From positions 17,754-81,753 of the forward strand of contig CAZEAC010000011.1 in assembly GCA_964510065.1 (NCBI GenBank): a stretch of 64,000 bases of DNA, given 5' to 3'. The notes under the pieces are model-generated. The model did no database searches and had not been told where the DNA came from. It worked only from the letters and a program-made list of their open reading frames with translations. Shown here one piece after another: positions 25,041 to 33,411 of this stretch. This DNA comes from CAZEAC01 sp964510065. Its GTDB lineage: Bacteria; Bdellovibrionota_C; UBA2361; CAIXSY01. The position numbers and the translations under genes were made by a program. The first letter of the stretch is position 1, and each line of letters starts with the position of its first letter.

Positions 25041-26688
25041 GCTTTACAAGCATCATTTTCTTCCCCGGCTTAATGATTCCCTGATCACTTTTTAAGATCT
25101 CTTCAATAGCACCTCGATTGCCCCAGGTTTCTTGCAGCGCCGGCAGGCTTTTTTCAAAAAGCAGCACGTAATCGCCTACTTTCGCTGAATCTGTCCAGGA
25201 GTATACCGTGTGCTCCGTATAAAAACTCACTCCATAAGCCTCATGCTCAAAAGCATATATCGTGTCGCGCACGGTAATTACCTCCGAGACGCGCGAGGCA
25301 AACTTTCGAGGCGAAAGCTGATTTGCGAAAAAAGTTAGGAGATAGCAATTCGCCGCAAAAAGAAGGAGCGAGAAACAAACACATCCTCGCGCCAGCCCCG
25401 AATATGCCCTCGGGGATCGAATCGCGCAAACTATTGCTGCTCCTATCGACCCATAATAAATGAGCAGCATTGGCCAATCGGAAGAAAGGGAATCAAGAAA
25501 GGCATGCTTGTAGCCGACAAGATCCGCAAGATCTGCCGAGCGCGACGATACGGTATCGGCAAAGAGCAAGGCGACAGGCGCCAACGCTAAGATTAGGCCA
25601 ATTAATGCCACCACACTCAATATGATCGCCCGGGCAAATCGTTTTAGGTTACTACAATTGCTCAAGAGGCTCACGGCCGCATAAGAGAGAAAAGGATACG
25701 CTGGAAGCAGGTAGACACTGCGTTTGCTTGAAGGCACCGAGTAAAATCCAATTATCACCGCCGAAGCGATGAAGAACAGCTGCTGCAGCGCTCCCATACT
25801 TCGCCATCTTTCAAGACATTGACTCTTTACTTCGGAGTAGCGCCAGGGAAGTTTTTTCACGCAAAAAAGAAGCAGAATGGTCCAAGGGAGAAACCCAGTA
25901 CACAGCGTGCCGTAAAGATAGAAGATATTCGCGCGATGCGGATCGTCCTCCATGGTACCTAAGAATCGAGCGACGTTTTCGCTCCATACTTTATCGAGAA
26001 AGGGTTGGCCACCGACTTGGTACGCGGCGACATACCAGGTACATGACGCAATAAAAGGTATGAGGAAGACAGGGAATAGCTTCACAAGGATTTTATTGAA
26101 CGGAGTCTTCTGGCTGAGTAGGAAGAGCCCGATAGTCGCTCCCGGAAGGACCAATGCGATTGGCCCTTTGGTGAGCGTTGCTGCGAAAAGAAGTAACATC
26201 GCGCCAACAGGCATTCCTGTCAGTTCGCGCTCCCACCAGCGGTACATCAAGAGAATAGCTCCTACAAGTGCCACGCTTAGAATCATGTCCACTCGGCACG
26301 CGCCCGCCGCGCGCGCCCACTCAACCGAGGTCATGAGCAACACCACGGTAAAAAATGCAGTCTGCGGTAGCACTCGCTTTCTCAAGAATAGGAAGAACCC
26401 CAGTGCAAAAACTATCGCCGCAAGCGCCGTGGGTAGTCGCGAGGTTAATGGTGTTACTTTGTCTCGAGTAAGGGAGAAGAGCGCGATCAGCCAATGCATT
26501 GTCGGGGGCTTTGATGGCACTGCATCGGAATAGCCCTTGGGGAGTATTGGCGAGTCACCGCGGAGGATTGACTGCGCGACAAGCGCTTCACGGGGCTCAC
26601 CTCGACTATAGAACTCTTTCGCCCCAAGGCCTGGGATGGTCAGCATCACCGCCAGAAAAAAAATAACAAAGGTCGCTGAATGACGCAT
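25012..26688 (-). CDS. Membrane glycosyltransferase, ArnT/PMT family
   Basis: About 558 residues from the ATG at 26688 (a TTG at 26694 is also open). The N-terminal ~400 residues contain about 11 membrane spans. The luminal motif FYSRGEPREALVAQSIL (about 26-42) and the SKPPTMHWLIALF segment are typical of GT-C enzymes that transfer a sugar from a polyprenyl-phosphate donor to lipid A or another envelope acceptor. The C-terminal ~130 residues are a soluble periplasmic domain. The acceptor is unknown. It is divergent from a GT2 glycosyltransferase with a 50-bp gap; the two could serve the same glycan. Confidence 0.85.
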   Translation of the reverse strand: MRHSATFVIFFLAVMLTIPGLGAKEFYSRGEPREALVAQSILRGDSPILPKGYSDAVPSKPPTMHWLIALFSLTRDKVTPLTSRLPTALAAIVFALGFFLFLRKRVLPQTAFFTVVLLMTSVEWARAAGACRVDMILSVALVGAILLMYRWWERELTGMPVGAMLLLFAATLTKGPIALVLPGATIGLFLLSQKTPFNKILVKLFPVFLIPFIASCTWYVAAYQVGGQPFLDKVWSENVARFLGTMEDDPHRANIFYLYGTLCTGFLPWTILLLFCVKKLPWRYSEVKSQCLERWRSMGALQQLFFIASAVIIGFYSVPSSKRSVYLLPAYPFLSYAAVSLLSNCSNLKRFARAIILSVVALIGLILALAPVALLFADTVSSRSADLADLVGYKHAFLDSLSSDWPMLLIYYGSIGAAIVCAIRSPRAYSGLARGCVCFSLLLFAANCYLLTFFANQLSPRKFASRVSEVITVRDTIYAFEHEAYGVSFYTEHTVYSWTDSAKVGDYVLLFEKSLPALQETWGNRGAIEEILKSDQGIIKPGKKMMLVKLTAQAAESR

Positions 26689-26738
26689 GATCAAATACCG
26701 TCTATACTCGTTTAACTCCTTCGGGCTTATAGCATGGT

Positions 26739-27479
26739 ATGAACTTGTCGAGAACGCTGCTTTCCATAATTATCCCCGCGCGAAACGAAGCGCTGTTTCT
26801 CCCCTCCTGTCTTGAGGCGATTCGCGCCTCTTTTGAACAGCTCAATAAAAATGATTCACTGATTGACCTCGAAATAGTGGTTGTAATAAACCGTTGCACT
26901 GATACGACTGAGAAAATCGCACGACTGGCGGGATGCCGCATTGTTTATGACGACACAAAAAATTTATCGCATATTCGAAATAGCGGAGTAAAGGCGAGCA
27001 GCGGCAAATTCATTATTACTATCGACGCTGATAGCCGAATGGGGCTGGGCATGCTTCCCGCGGTAACCGAAGCACTTCAATCGCCTAAAATTGTCGGAGG
27101 TGGCGTTATCATGCTTCCTGAGAGATGGTCAGTCGGCATATTCATCACTTTCTTGATGCTTGTCCCGCTTGCGCTTCGCCACTGGATCTCCGGGGGATTA
27201 TTCTTTTTTCACCGGGACGACTTTTATGAGATCGGTGGCTTTGACGAGGAGCTTCATTCCGCCGAGGACGTCGATTTTGCGATTAGACTTCAAAAGCACG
27301 GCAGGCAAAGCGGACGGCGATTCCACACCATTCTTAAATCGCTGATTATTACCTCCTGCCGCAAATTCGACGGCCTTGGCGACTGGTATTTTGTGCTGCA
27401 TCCATTAGAAATGATCACCCTATTAAAGGGCAGAAACAGAGAACTCGCTGACAAAATCTGGTATGACTTTAAGCGCTGA
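26739..27479 (+). CDS. Family 2 glycosyltransferase
   Basis: 246 residues. The GT-A nucleotide-binding start is LSIIIPARNEALFLPSCLEAI (about 9-29), the DxD-type site is ITIDADSRMG (about 94), and FDEELHSAEDVDFAIRLQKHG supplies the catalytic ED region. A hydrophobic patch (GIFITFLMLVPLALRHWI) near residue 135 suggests membrane association. The donor and acceptor sugars are unknown. No strong Shine-Dalgarno precedes the ATG. Confidence 0.88.
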   Translation: MNLSRTLLSIIIPARNEALFLPSCLEAIRASFEQLNKNDSLIDLEIVVVINRCTDTTEKIARLAGCRIVYDDTKNLSHIRNSGVKASSGKFIITIDADSRMGLGMLPAVTEALQSPKIVGGGVIMLPERWSVGIFITFLMLVPLALRHWISGGLFFFHRDDFYEIGGFDEELHSAEDVDFAIRLQKHGRQSGRRFHTILKSLIITSCRKFDGLGDWYFVLHPLEMITLLKGRNRELADKIWYDFKR

Positions 27480-27594
27480 TTGATTCTCATTTGGAATTTA
27501 TTGCATACGTTTGTTTCGTTTTACATATCAATTCTCCTGGGTCATTCTTCTTCTCGTAGCGCTGCTCCTTAAAAATTTGCTCTGTGTAGAAATG

Positions 27595-27646
27595 CTTCTG
27601 GGACTGCATCGAGGATTCTGAACTCTCGATGCTGGCAGCCCAGAAG
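27595..27646. repeat. Hairpin between the GT2 gene and the 27708 gene
   Basis: CTTCTGGG...TGCATCGAG pairs with CTCGATGC...CCCAGAAG around GATTCTGAA, with one asymmetric bulge; AAAAGGTTTTCTT follows. It may terminate the glycosyltransferase transcript. The remaining gap 27480-27707 shows nothing else. Confidence 0.55.
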
Positions 27647-27707
27647 AAAAGGTTTTCTTCGAGGTTTCCAGTTTCTCACACTCAATCCATTCAACCCATT
27701 ACTTCAT

Positions 27708-28052
27708 ATGACTCTTAATATCCATTTCGGCGAGATTGCGGCAGTCAACTTCATACTAGCAATTGTACTATGGGTGCTATATCTCCTCGGCAAAGATTCA
27801 GCTGGGCCTTGTAGACTCGAAGGGCTCTTTTGGCTCTCGGCAGTAGGCATGGCGATTGTCGGGCTTTTCGCAGTTGCGTTTCAGCTCTGGATTCCAAGCT
27901 TTAGCTGGGCGCTTGCGCTACTTGCCGCGGGAAGCGTCGCATCATTGCTGCCACTGCTTCCGCTTGCGCCCGTCGCCGGGGCGGTGATCGTAGCGTATCC
28001 AGTGCTTTACGGTATTGTCCATCTCGTTGGGCAGCACGTAACGTTTCATTAA
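27708..28052 (+). CDS. Small integral membrane protein, 114 aa
   Basis: No family recognised. Almost the whole chain is hydrophobic, with about four membrane spans (INFILAIVLWVLYLLG, LFWLSAVGMAIVGLFAVAF, SWALALLAAGSVASLLPLLP, VAGAVIVAYPVLYGIVHLV). The only charged loop is GKDSAGPCRLEG near residue 30. No Shine-Dalgarno is visible before the ATG. The gene stands alone, followed by a cluster of palindromes. Confidence 0.6.
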   Translation: MTLNIHFGEIAAVNFILAIVLWVLYLLGKDSAGPCRLEGLFWLSAVGMAIVGLFAVAFQLWIPSFSWALALLAAGSVASLLPLLPLAPVAGAVIVAYPVLYGIVHLVGQHVTFH

Positions 28053-28136
28053 AAGACTCAACAATCCATAAAGTACGTCTGTTATCACTCTCTTGGTGAG
28101 TGCTCCACTTATTGGATTGGTAAGGATGCTGTTCGA

Positions 28137-28232
28137 CTAGTACCTCGTCCAGAAAATTTTTCCCATTCTGAACGAGGTACTAGCCCCGCCATGGATGGCG
28201 GGGCATTCGCCAAAGCGTCGCACAGGCGAATG
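28137..28232. repeat. Three consecutive palindromes, the first CTAG-capped
   Basis: CTAGTACCTCGTCCAGAA (28137-28154) pairs with 28166-28183 with one mismatch around an 11-base loop. Immediately after, CCCCGCCATGGATGGCGGGG (28184-28203) is a perfect 8-bp stem with a 4-base loop. Then CATTCGCC (28204-28211) pairs with GGCGAATG (28225-28232). The gap 28053-28358 contains no gene. Confidence 0.85.
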
Positions 28233-28358
28233 GAGCGACACGAAGGCAAAGCTTTGGGTTGCTCTCGCGCACGCTCTGTTTTTTACATGGTTTGCACAAC
28301 GGCTGCCAGCAAACTATTCCTACTTCGCACGTTAGATTTTTTACTATAGGCTTGTCTT

Positions 28359-29228
28359 ATGTTTGATCAACTGGAAGCACTTATCGCTCTTGCTGAACAG
28401 GGCACGATGCGCCGCGCTGCGCTCTCGCTGCACATCTCCCAGTCGGCGGTCAGCAAACGTATCCAAGGACTAGAGTATGCATTAAAGAACAAACTTATCG
28501 AGCCACAAGGTCGGAAGGTTATACTTACTCCCTTTGCGCTGCGCTATCTGGCAAGAGCACGACCGCTTATCTCCGAACTAAAGGAGATTGCGAGGGAAAA
28601 AGCGGCTGATGAAAACGGGCTTATCTCTATTGATGTTTCTGTGTCGGTGCTTATCTCCTGGGGCGCAGCGGCATTGGCTGAAGCTAAGAAGAAGCTTCCG
28701 GGGCTTACCCTTGTCGTGAACGCACACCACGCTTCAGTGGCTGTTGAGCGAGTACGCTCTGGTGATAGCTTGCTTGCGCTGGTTCAAGGCGAGAGTACAA
28801 ATGCCCGAGATCTTGTGGCCAAACCGCTTTTCAAGCAGGAACTTGCGATTGTCCCCTCGGGACTTAAGCGGTTTACATTCCCTCACAGCGGCGATCTCCC
28901 CTTAATTATGATCGAAGCCCATACCGAAGCCTGGCAGTACATTAAGCGTGGAATCAGCCAGGGTCAAAAAGAGTGGGGCATAAAAATGATCGCCGAACGC
29001 ACGCTGCAGAGCTTTTCGGCTATTACTCAGATGGCTCGCGCAGGGTTTGGCCATGGGCTTGTGCCACGAGACGTGGCGCTGACACTCGGCATATCACCTA
29101 AAAAGCTCGTGGAGATTCCCGAACCAAGACTCTGCATTCCGGTAAGCCTTATTGGTAGACGGTCAACTCTTTCCAGGCCACTTGTGCAAAAGCTCTTCGA
29201 TGTACTTGCCAAACAGGCACGTGGCTAA
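28359..29228 (+). CDS. LysR-family transcriptional regulator
   Basis: 289 residues. The N-terminal winged HTH is standard (LEALIALAEQGTMRRAALSLHISQSAVSKRIQGLE, quoted only in part below residue 40), followed by the linker helix and a periplasmic-binding-like effector domain from about 90. LysR proteins bind a small metabolite and usually regulate a divergent neighbour; here the upstream gene runs in the same direction, with palindromes between, so the target is unclear. The ydbH-like operon starts 25 bp downstream. Confidence 0.88.
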   Translation: MFDQLEALIALAEQGTMRRAALSLHISQSAVSKRIQGLEYALKNKLIEPQGRKVILTPFALRYLARARPLISELKEIAREKAADENGLISIDVSVSVLISWGAAALAEAKKKLPGLTLVVNAHHASVAVERVRSGDSLLALVQGESTNARDLVAKPLFKQELAIVPSGLKRFTFPHSGDLPLIMIEAHTEAWQYIKRGISQGQKEWGIKMIAERTLQSFSAITQMARAGFGHGLVPRDVALTLGISPKKLVEIPEPRLCIPVSLIGRRSTLSRPLVQKLFDVLAKQARG

Positions 29229-29253
29229 ACTTTGATTGATAGCCTACGCCCCT

Positions 29254-30615
29254 ATGAGGAGAAATTGGTTTCGTCGAACAGCCCTGAGTATTGCCTTCCT
29301 CTTAAGTATTGGGATCATGGTGCTCGTTGTCCTCAAAAACGAAGTAGTCTCAGCGGCAGCGAAGTTTTCGGCAAAGCAGTTCTACTCACTCGATCTTGAT
29401 CTCGAGGGCCTCTCGATACAATGGCCAAAGGTTCGTGCGCAAAACATCACTCTCTCGCACGAACAGGGAGAAAGGTTAGGAGCGGCGAAAGACGCGCTGC
29501 TGACATTTGAGCTACGCGGTTTTGGAATGCCACAACTCAAAGAGATCCGCGTAAAGTCTCTCAATTCGGAATTGCGCCTTGGCTCCGCAGAAGGGCATTC
29601 ACCGACAAGCTTTTCTCTTCCTCTTCATAATATCGGAATAGAGTCGCTCTCGCTAAGTCTCGTTGGCCCGCAACTCTCGGCAAAAACGGAGATAGCAGTC
29701 GATGTCAATCAATCGAAGGAAGGAGTACAGGCTCGAGTAAACGGTTCAATATCAGCATTCAGATTTAATGATCTGAATCTGACTTCCGCGCGCGAAATAC
29801 AGCTCGCTGGCCCCTGTAGTCAACGCGACGCTTCTACGGAGTGCAAATTTTTGACGAAGGCTCACGTCGAGGACTTATCGTGGGGGCTATTTGAGGCAAC
29901 GGCGTTGGATCTTGACGGTACTCTTCAGGTAGCCAGCTCTCCGAACAGTGGCTACCAAGTCGCGTTATCAAACTTCAACGTAAGATCTCCGCTCATTACA
30001 CTTGGAATTCCAATCAGTGAAGCGACTGCCATAGGTTCATTCAGCAGTGACACCAATATAGTGCAGGTAAAAAAACTGCAGGGTTCGGTTTGGAATGGAA
30101 CTCTGAAAAGCAAGCCTTTTGCTGTAAGACTTCCATTTGAAAATTGTGTGACGCTGCCGCTCACGCTCGAGAGCGTCAATGTAAAAGAGCTACTTAACCT
30201 CTATGCGCCTAAGAATCTGAGCGCGACAGGGATACTATCCGCTACCCTGCCTCTCGAGGTATGTCCAAATGGAGTCTCAATAAAAGACGGCGATATACAT
30301 GCGTCAGAGGATGGCGGAACAATTCGTTACCTCGGCGATGCGCTACCTCTCACTGAAAACGATGCACGTCTTTCGCTGGTGCATGGCGTATTGCAAGAGT
30401 TTCATTATTCAAGTCTACACTCAAATGTGCAGCTTTCGCGGAATGGCGACCTTACCTTAGATCTTCGTCTTGAAGGAAATAGCCCACGCCTGAATAAACC
30501 CGTGCCTATTGTCGTCAATCTAAAAATCGAGGAGAATATTCCAGCACTCATACAGAGTTTAAGAGTAGCGCAGACCATCACCGAAAATGTTACTAGGGGT
30601 AAGGAGATTCAATGA
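29254..30615 (+). CDS. ydbH: YdbH-like AsmA-related envelope protein
   Basis: About 454 residues from the ATG at 29254 (a TTG at 29236 is in frame). It has an N-terminal membrane anchor (RTALSIAFLLSIGIMVLVVL), then a long periplasmic beta-rich region. The identification rests mainly on the two genes after it, recognisable ynbE and ydbL homologues in E. coli order. E. coli YdbH (about 880 aa) is one of the AsmA-like proteins thought to bridge the inner and outer membranes for phospholipid transport. At about half that length this version may be a short bridge or have lost repeats. It overlaps ynbE by 4 bp. Confidence 0.75.
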   Translation: MRRNWFRRTALSIAFLLSIGIMVLVVLKNEVVSAAAKFSAKQFYSLDLDLEGLSIQWPKVRAQNITLSHEQGERLGAAKDALLTFELRGFGMPQLKEIRVKSLNSELRLGSAEGHSPTSFSLPLHNIGIESLSLSLVGPQLSAKTEIAVDVNQSKEGVQARVNGSISAFRFNDLNLTSAREIQLAGPCSQRDASTECKFLTKAHVEDLSWGLFEATALDLDGTLQVASSPNSGYQVALSNFNVRSPLITLGIPISEATAIGSFSSDTNIVQVKKLQGSVWNGTLKSKPFAVRLPFENCVTLPLTLESVNVKELLNLYAPKNLSATGILSATLPLEVCPNGVSIKDGDIHASEDGGTIRYLGDALPLTENDARLSLVHGVLQEFHYSSLHSNVQLSRNGDLTLDLRLEGNSPRLNKPVPIVVNLKIEENIPALIQSLRVAQTITENVTRGKEIQ

Positions 30616-30806
30616 GAGAAAAGGCACTTCTGGGTTTAGTAGTTTCTCAGGCTATACTCCTTAGCTCTTGCTCGCCGCGCGTCGCCGTTGAAGTTCCCGA
30701 TAAACCAATTACGATAAATTTGAATGTAAAGATTGATCATGAAGTAAAAGTAAAAATCGAGAAAGACCTTGATAAAGTTCTTTCCGAGGAAAGCGAACTT
30801 TTTTAG
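30612..30806 (+). CDS. ynbE: YnbE-like outer-membrane lipoprotein
   Basis: 64 residues. The lipobox is LLSSCSPR (lipidated Cys near residue 21). The mature part PDKPITINLNVKIDHEVKVKIEKDLDKVLSEESELF closely follows E. coli YnbE, whose small beta-strand lipoprotein is reported to pair with YdbH and extend its beta groove to the outer membrane. Shine-Dalgarno GGAG lies just before the ATG; the start overlaps the ydbH stop (ATGA). The strong match in such a small protein is what fixes the identity of the whole operon. Confidence 0.88.
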   Translation: MREKALLGLVVSQAILLSSCSPRVAVEVPDKPITINLNVKIDHEVKVKIEKDLDKVLSEESELF

Positions 30807-30824
30807 CCGATTTGGTGAAATTAT

Positions 30825-31160
30825 ATGGAAAGAAAACTTTTGGTCACGCTTGTTACCTTTGCTCTTAGCTTCTCAGCGCACTCATCAGCAGCTCTTTCGC
30901 TGGACGAAGCAAAACAGCGTGGATTTGTCGGTGAGACTCCCTCGGGGTATCTTGATATTGTCTCAAGGGACCCAAAGGGCGAGGCTGAAACGCTCAAAGA
31001 GGAGATCAATCGAAAGAGAAGAAAGCAGTACGAACAGATTGCCAAACAAAATGGCACGCCAATTTCAGCCGTTGAAGCGCTCGCTGGCGAGAAAGCAATT
31101 AGTAATACCGCTCCGGGGAACTTCATAAAGCTGCCATCGGGGAGCTGGGGCAAAAAATAG
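30825..31160 (+). CDS. ydbL: YdbL-family (DUF1318) periplasmic protein
   Basis: 111 residues with a signal peptide ending at SAHSSAALS. The mature protein contains LDEAKQRGFVGETPSGYLDIV and EEINRKRRKQYEQIAKQNGTPISAVEALAGEKAI, the characteristic YdbL/DUF1318 segments. In E. coli YdbL is a periplasmic partner that modulates YnbE assembly. It ends PSGSWGKK. The gene is 18 bp after ynbE and is followed by two palindromes that could terminate the operon. Confidence 0.88.
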   Translation: MERKLLVTLVTFALSFSAHSSAALSLDEAKQRGFVGETPSGYLDIVSRDPKGEAETLKEEINRKRRKQYEQIAKQNGTPISAVEALAGEKAISNTAPGNFIKLPSGSWGKK

Positions 31161-31174
31161 TTACGTACAGCTGT

Positions 31175-31234
31175 TAGCCTGGACATTTCATAGTTTTCTG
31201 CTGCGCAGGTGTAACCTGTCAGAAGTCCAGGCTA
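31175..31234. repeat. Palindrome downstream of ydbL
   Basis: TAGCCTGGAC (31175-31184) pairs with GTCCAGGCTA (31225-31234), with an inner stem CAGGT/ACCTG. The same CTAGCCTGGAC start occurs at 11173. The final CTAG (31232-31235) is shared with the next palindrome. Confidence 0.75.
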
Positions 31235-31337
31235 GGAGCCTGCGCCACGAATAATTCAAGCTACGACAGGTAGTAGAGGCGAGGGCTTCGGCTCCTACGG
31301 ATTGTCTGCGCCACTGATTCGTGGCGCAGACTCCTAG
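31232..31337. repeat. 106-bp CTAG-capped inverted repeat
   Basis: The 21-base arm 31232-31252 (CTAGGAGCCTGCGCCACGAA...) is the reverse complement of 31317-31337 with one mismatch. A shorter nested stem pairs GTCTGCGCCAC with GTGGCGCAGAC around 31304-31331. The right arm overlaps the stop codon of the minus-strand membrane gene (31334), the same relation seen at 2864. Confidence 0.85.
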
Positions 31338-31891
31338 CGCCACTTCGCCCAAATAGAGCCGGCGTATACGGCTGCAAACTGCAGAAGCATTACCACGACC
31401 AGTAAAAGCTGATGGTCGAAGAGTGATGGAAACAGATCCGCCCCAAGTAGTCCCGTGGTTGCGGGAACAAGGACCAATGGGAACACTAGAGCAAAAAACG
31501 GAATCTGCCAGCGCCCAGCGCAAAACCCCGCGAGTAGAAAACAGAGGAAATTTATCAGTAAGTGATAACGCAGGAAATTAACTCCATAGAGGGCGGACTT
31601 TACGCGAGTCAATATCACAATCGTGCGCGGGGCTGCCGCGGGGCGACTCCAGAACGAATCGATAGTGAGATCCATTACCGTGGCGGCGACTGTCGATGAT
31701 ATCTCCGCGACTGTTGGGGCTTGCTTGCCTTGGCGTAGTTTTTGGCCACCTTCCACAAGAGCCAATACCGCGGCGGTATACGCGAGAATTACAAAGAAGT
31801 AGAGCAGAATTAGAATCAGGCCGACCCGGGCAAGCACCGTGATCGCAGACATTCTTTCGTCATCGCTTCGGTAATATCCAGCTTCTTGCAT
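31334..31891 (-). CDS. Hypothetical membrane protein, about 185 aa
   Basis: Start chosen at the ATG at 31891; the frame begins with a TTG at 31906 and another ATG lies at 31852. There are about four or five membrane spans: LARVGLILILLYFFVILAYTAAVLAL near the N-terminus, then after a polar loop LLINFLCFLLAGFCAG, IPFFALVFPLVLVPAT and LLLVVVMLLQFAAVYAGSIW. The layout resembles YIP1-type or generic membrane permease-like proteins, but I do not recognise a family. It is convergent with ydbL across two palindromes. Confidence 0.65.
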   Translation of the reverse strand: MQEAGYYRSDDERMSAITVLARVGLILILLYFFVILAYTAAVLALVEGGQKLRQGKQAPTVAEISSTVAATVMDLTIDSFWSRPAAAPRTIVILTRVKSALYGVNFLRYHLLINFLCFLLAGFCAGRWQIPFFALVFPLVLVPATTGLLGADLFPSLFDHQLLLVVVMLLQFAAVYAGSIWAKWR

Positions 31892-31990
31892 TTTTAGATA
31901 GAGCAACCATAGATCGTCCTCAACGCTCGATCAATCATAAGTTCCACAGCGCGGCAAGCCGCGACCAAAATACCGATAAGTTTCCGTTCC

Positions 31991-32139
31991 GGCACGCGCG
32001 GGAAGGGGCGCGTGCCTGCACTGGGCCGCGCTGTGCCTCCAGTGTCGTCCCTCCGCGGGGTTTCGGCTCCGCTGAAACGGTGACACTATCCGTCTGAAAA
32101 ATCTTCTTAAAATTAGAAGTTTCTGACGGATAGTGTCAC
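31991..32139. repeat. GC-rich hairpin and 60-bp near-palindrome
   Basis: GGCACGCGC (31991-31999) pairs with GCGCGTGCC (32008-32016). Further on, GTGACACTATCCGTC (32080-32094) pairs perfectly with GACGGATAGTGTCAC (32125-32139), and the inner bases continue the stem (GAAA/TTTC, CTTCT/AGAAG), making a nearly complete 60-base palindrome. It lies 20 bp beyond the argA-like stop. The gap 31907-32158 holds no gene. Confidence 0.8.
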
Positions 32140-32158
32140 AATGCGAAGAATGTAGTGA

Positions 32159-33274
32159 CTATAGATCCAGCTTAAAAGCTCTTGAGGGCCGGCCAAAGTC
32201 ATAGCCCTTTTTCCACTGATCCGGTAATGTCTCTCGCGACACTTCTTTAAAACCAAGCGACTCGAAAAACTCAGCCATCTGCTGCTGCGTCGTCAGCGAA
32301 AACACATAACAAAGCTTATCTTTACGCGCCCGAGCAATAAGCTCAAGGGTCAGAAGCCGTGCCCGCCCACGTCGTTGATAGCGCGGCAAGGTACAGATCT
32401 TTCCAATCTCTCCGGCCTCGCCATAATGCGAAAGCTTCGCCGAAGCCAGCACCTGTCCATTGACGGTAAAGACATAATAATTATCAAGAGAATCATAGAT
32501 CTCGCGCTCGCTCACGGGAAGCATCTGTCCTGTCTTGATGTAAGGCTTGAGCAGCAACGAGATTTCGGCGACATCCGAGGGAATTGCCTTGCGAATAATA
32601 TTTGGAAAATCTGAAGTAACGAGCGTACCCGCTCCACGATGAGTAAAGATCTCGCGGAACAGCACACCAGTTCTCGCCTCCAAAAGAATTAGATCTACGC
32701 CAATCTTTTTCTGTTGACCGATCAAATACTCCAACAGATCTTTGTCCAAATTCACTTTATGTGAGGAGGTGATGATCGATTCAAGCTCGCTCTGAGTAGG
32801 ATGCGAAAGAAGCTGTCCGTCAAGCTCAATACCACGATGCTTCCCGGCAAAGAATATTTTTCGCGCATTTAAAACATCAGCAGCCGCAAAAGCAAAATCA
32901 TGTAACAAGCGAGCCTTCGGCGAGCCAACGTCCCTAAAAAGTAGCACCGGTATCGCGCCAGAAAGGAAGACGCCATTCAATTTCCGCTTCTGCAGCTGCG
33001 AAGCATCCTCCAATATAAAGGGCTCAAAAGAGTGTCCGCGCTCGCTAAGCCTACCGAGGCGTTGTACAAGCTCTTCGCTATAGTTCATAACCAATGCAGT
33101 CTTGATTCGCGACGTCTGCAGTACTCTCAAATCTGGGAGCAATTCACCCAAAAGCAGAGAATCAGGCACGGCAATGCAAAATATTGCGTTCCGGAACCGG
33201 TACGAGTAGTGGAAGAGCTCGGTTGCATTGAGCATCTGCTCTTCGACATGATATTCAATATTACTGTCATTCAT
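32159..33274 (-). CDS. argA: N-acetylglutamate synthase-like (degenerate kinase domain + GNAT)
   Basis: 371 residues from the ATG at 33274 (another ATG at 33304). The N-terminal ~230 residues resemble an amino-acid-kinase fold without its catalytic glycines (VLLFRDVGSPKARLLHDFAFAAADVLNARKIFF). The C-terminal ~140 residues are a GNAT domain: GEIGKICTLPRYQRRGRARLLTLEL binds acetyl-CoA, and LPDQWKKGYDFGRPSRAFKLDL matches the C-terminal signature of N-acetylglutamate synthases. It makes N-acetylglutamate, first step of arginine synthesis. argB lies two genes upstream on the same strand, supporting the assignment. Confidence 0.85.
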   Translation of the reverse strand: MNDSNIEYHVEEQMLNATELFHYSYRFRNAIFCIAVPDSLLLGELLPDLRVLQTSRIKTALVMNYSEELVQRLGRLSERGHSFEPFILEDASQLQKRKLNGVFLSGAIPVLLFRDVGSPKARLLHDFAFAAADVLNARKIFFAGKHRGIELDGQLLSHPTQSELESIITSSHKVNLDKDLLEYLIGQQKKIGVDLILLEARTGVLFREIFTHRGAGTLVTSDFPNIIRKAIPSDVAEISLLLKPYIKTGQMLPVSEREIYDSLDNYYVFTVNGQVLASAKLSHYGEAGEIGKICTLPRYQRRGRARLLTLELIARARKDKLCYVFSLTTQQQMAEFFESLGFKEVSRETLPDQWKKGYDFGRPSRAFKLDL

Positions 33275-33411
33275 CGGTCGAGAAGGGTAAGAGTGATACC
33301 ACATGACGCCCCGTGATGTCTAACAAAGCGGCACTATGGTAAAGCCCTCTTTATTGAGATTCTGTTATGTATTAGCTGTGGTCTTTCGTGAAGTGGCGTG
33401 CCGGTACTTTG

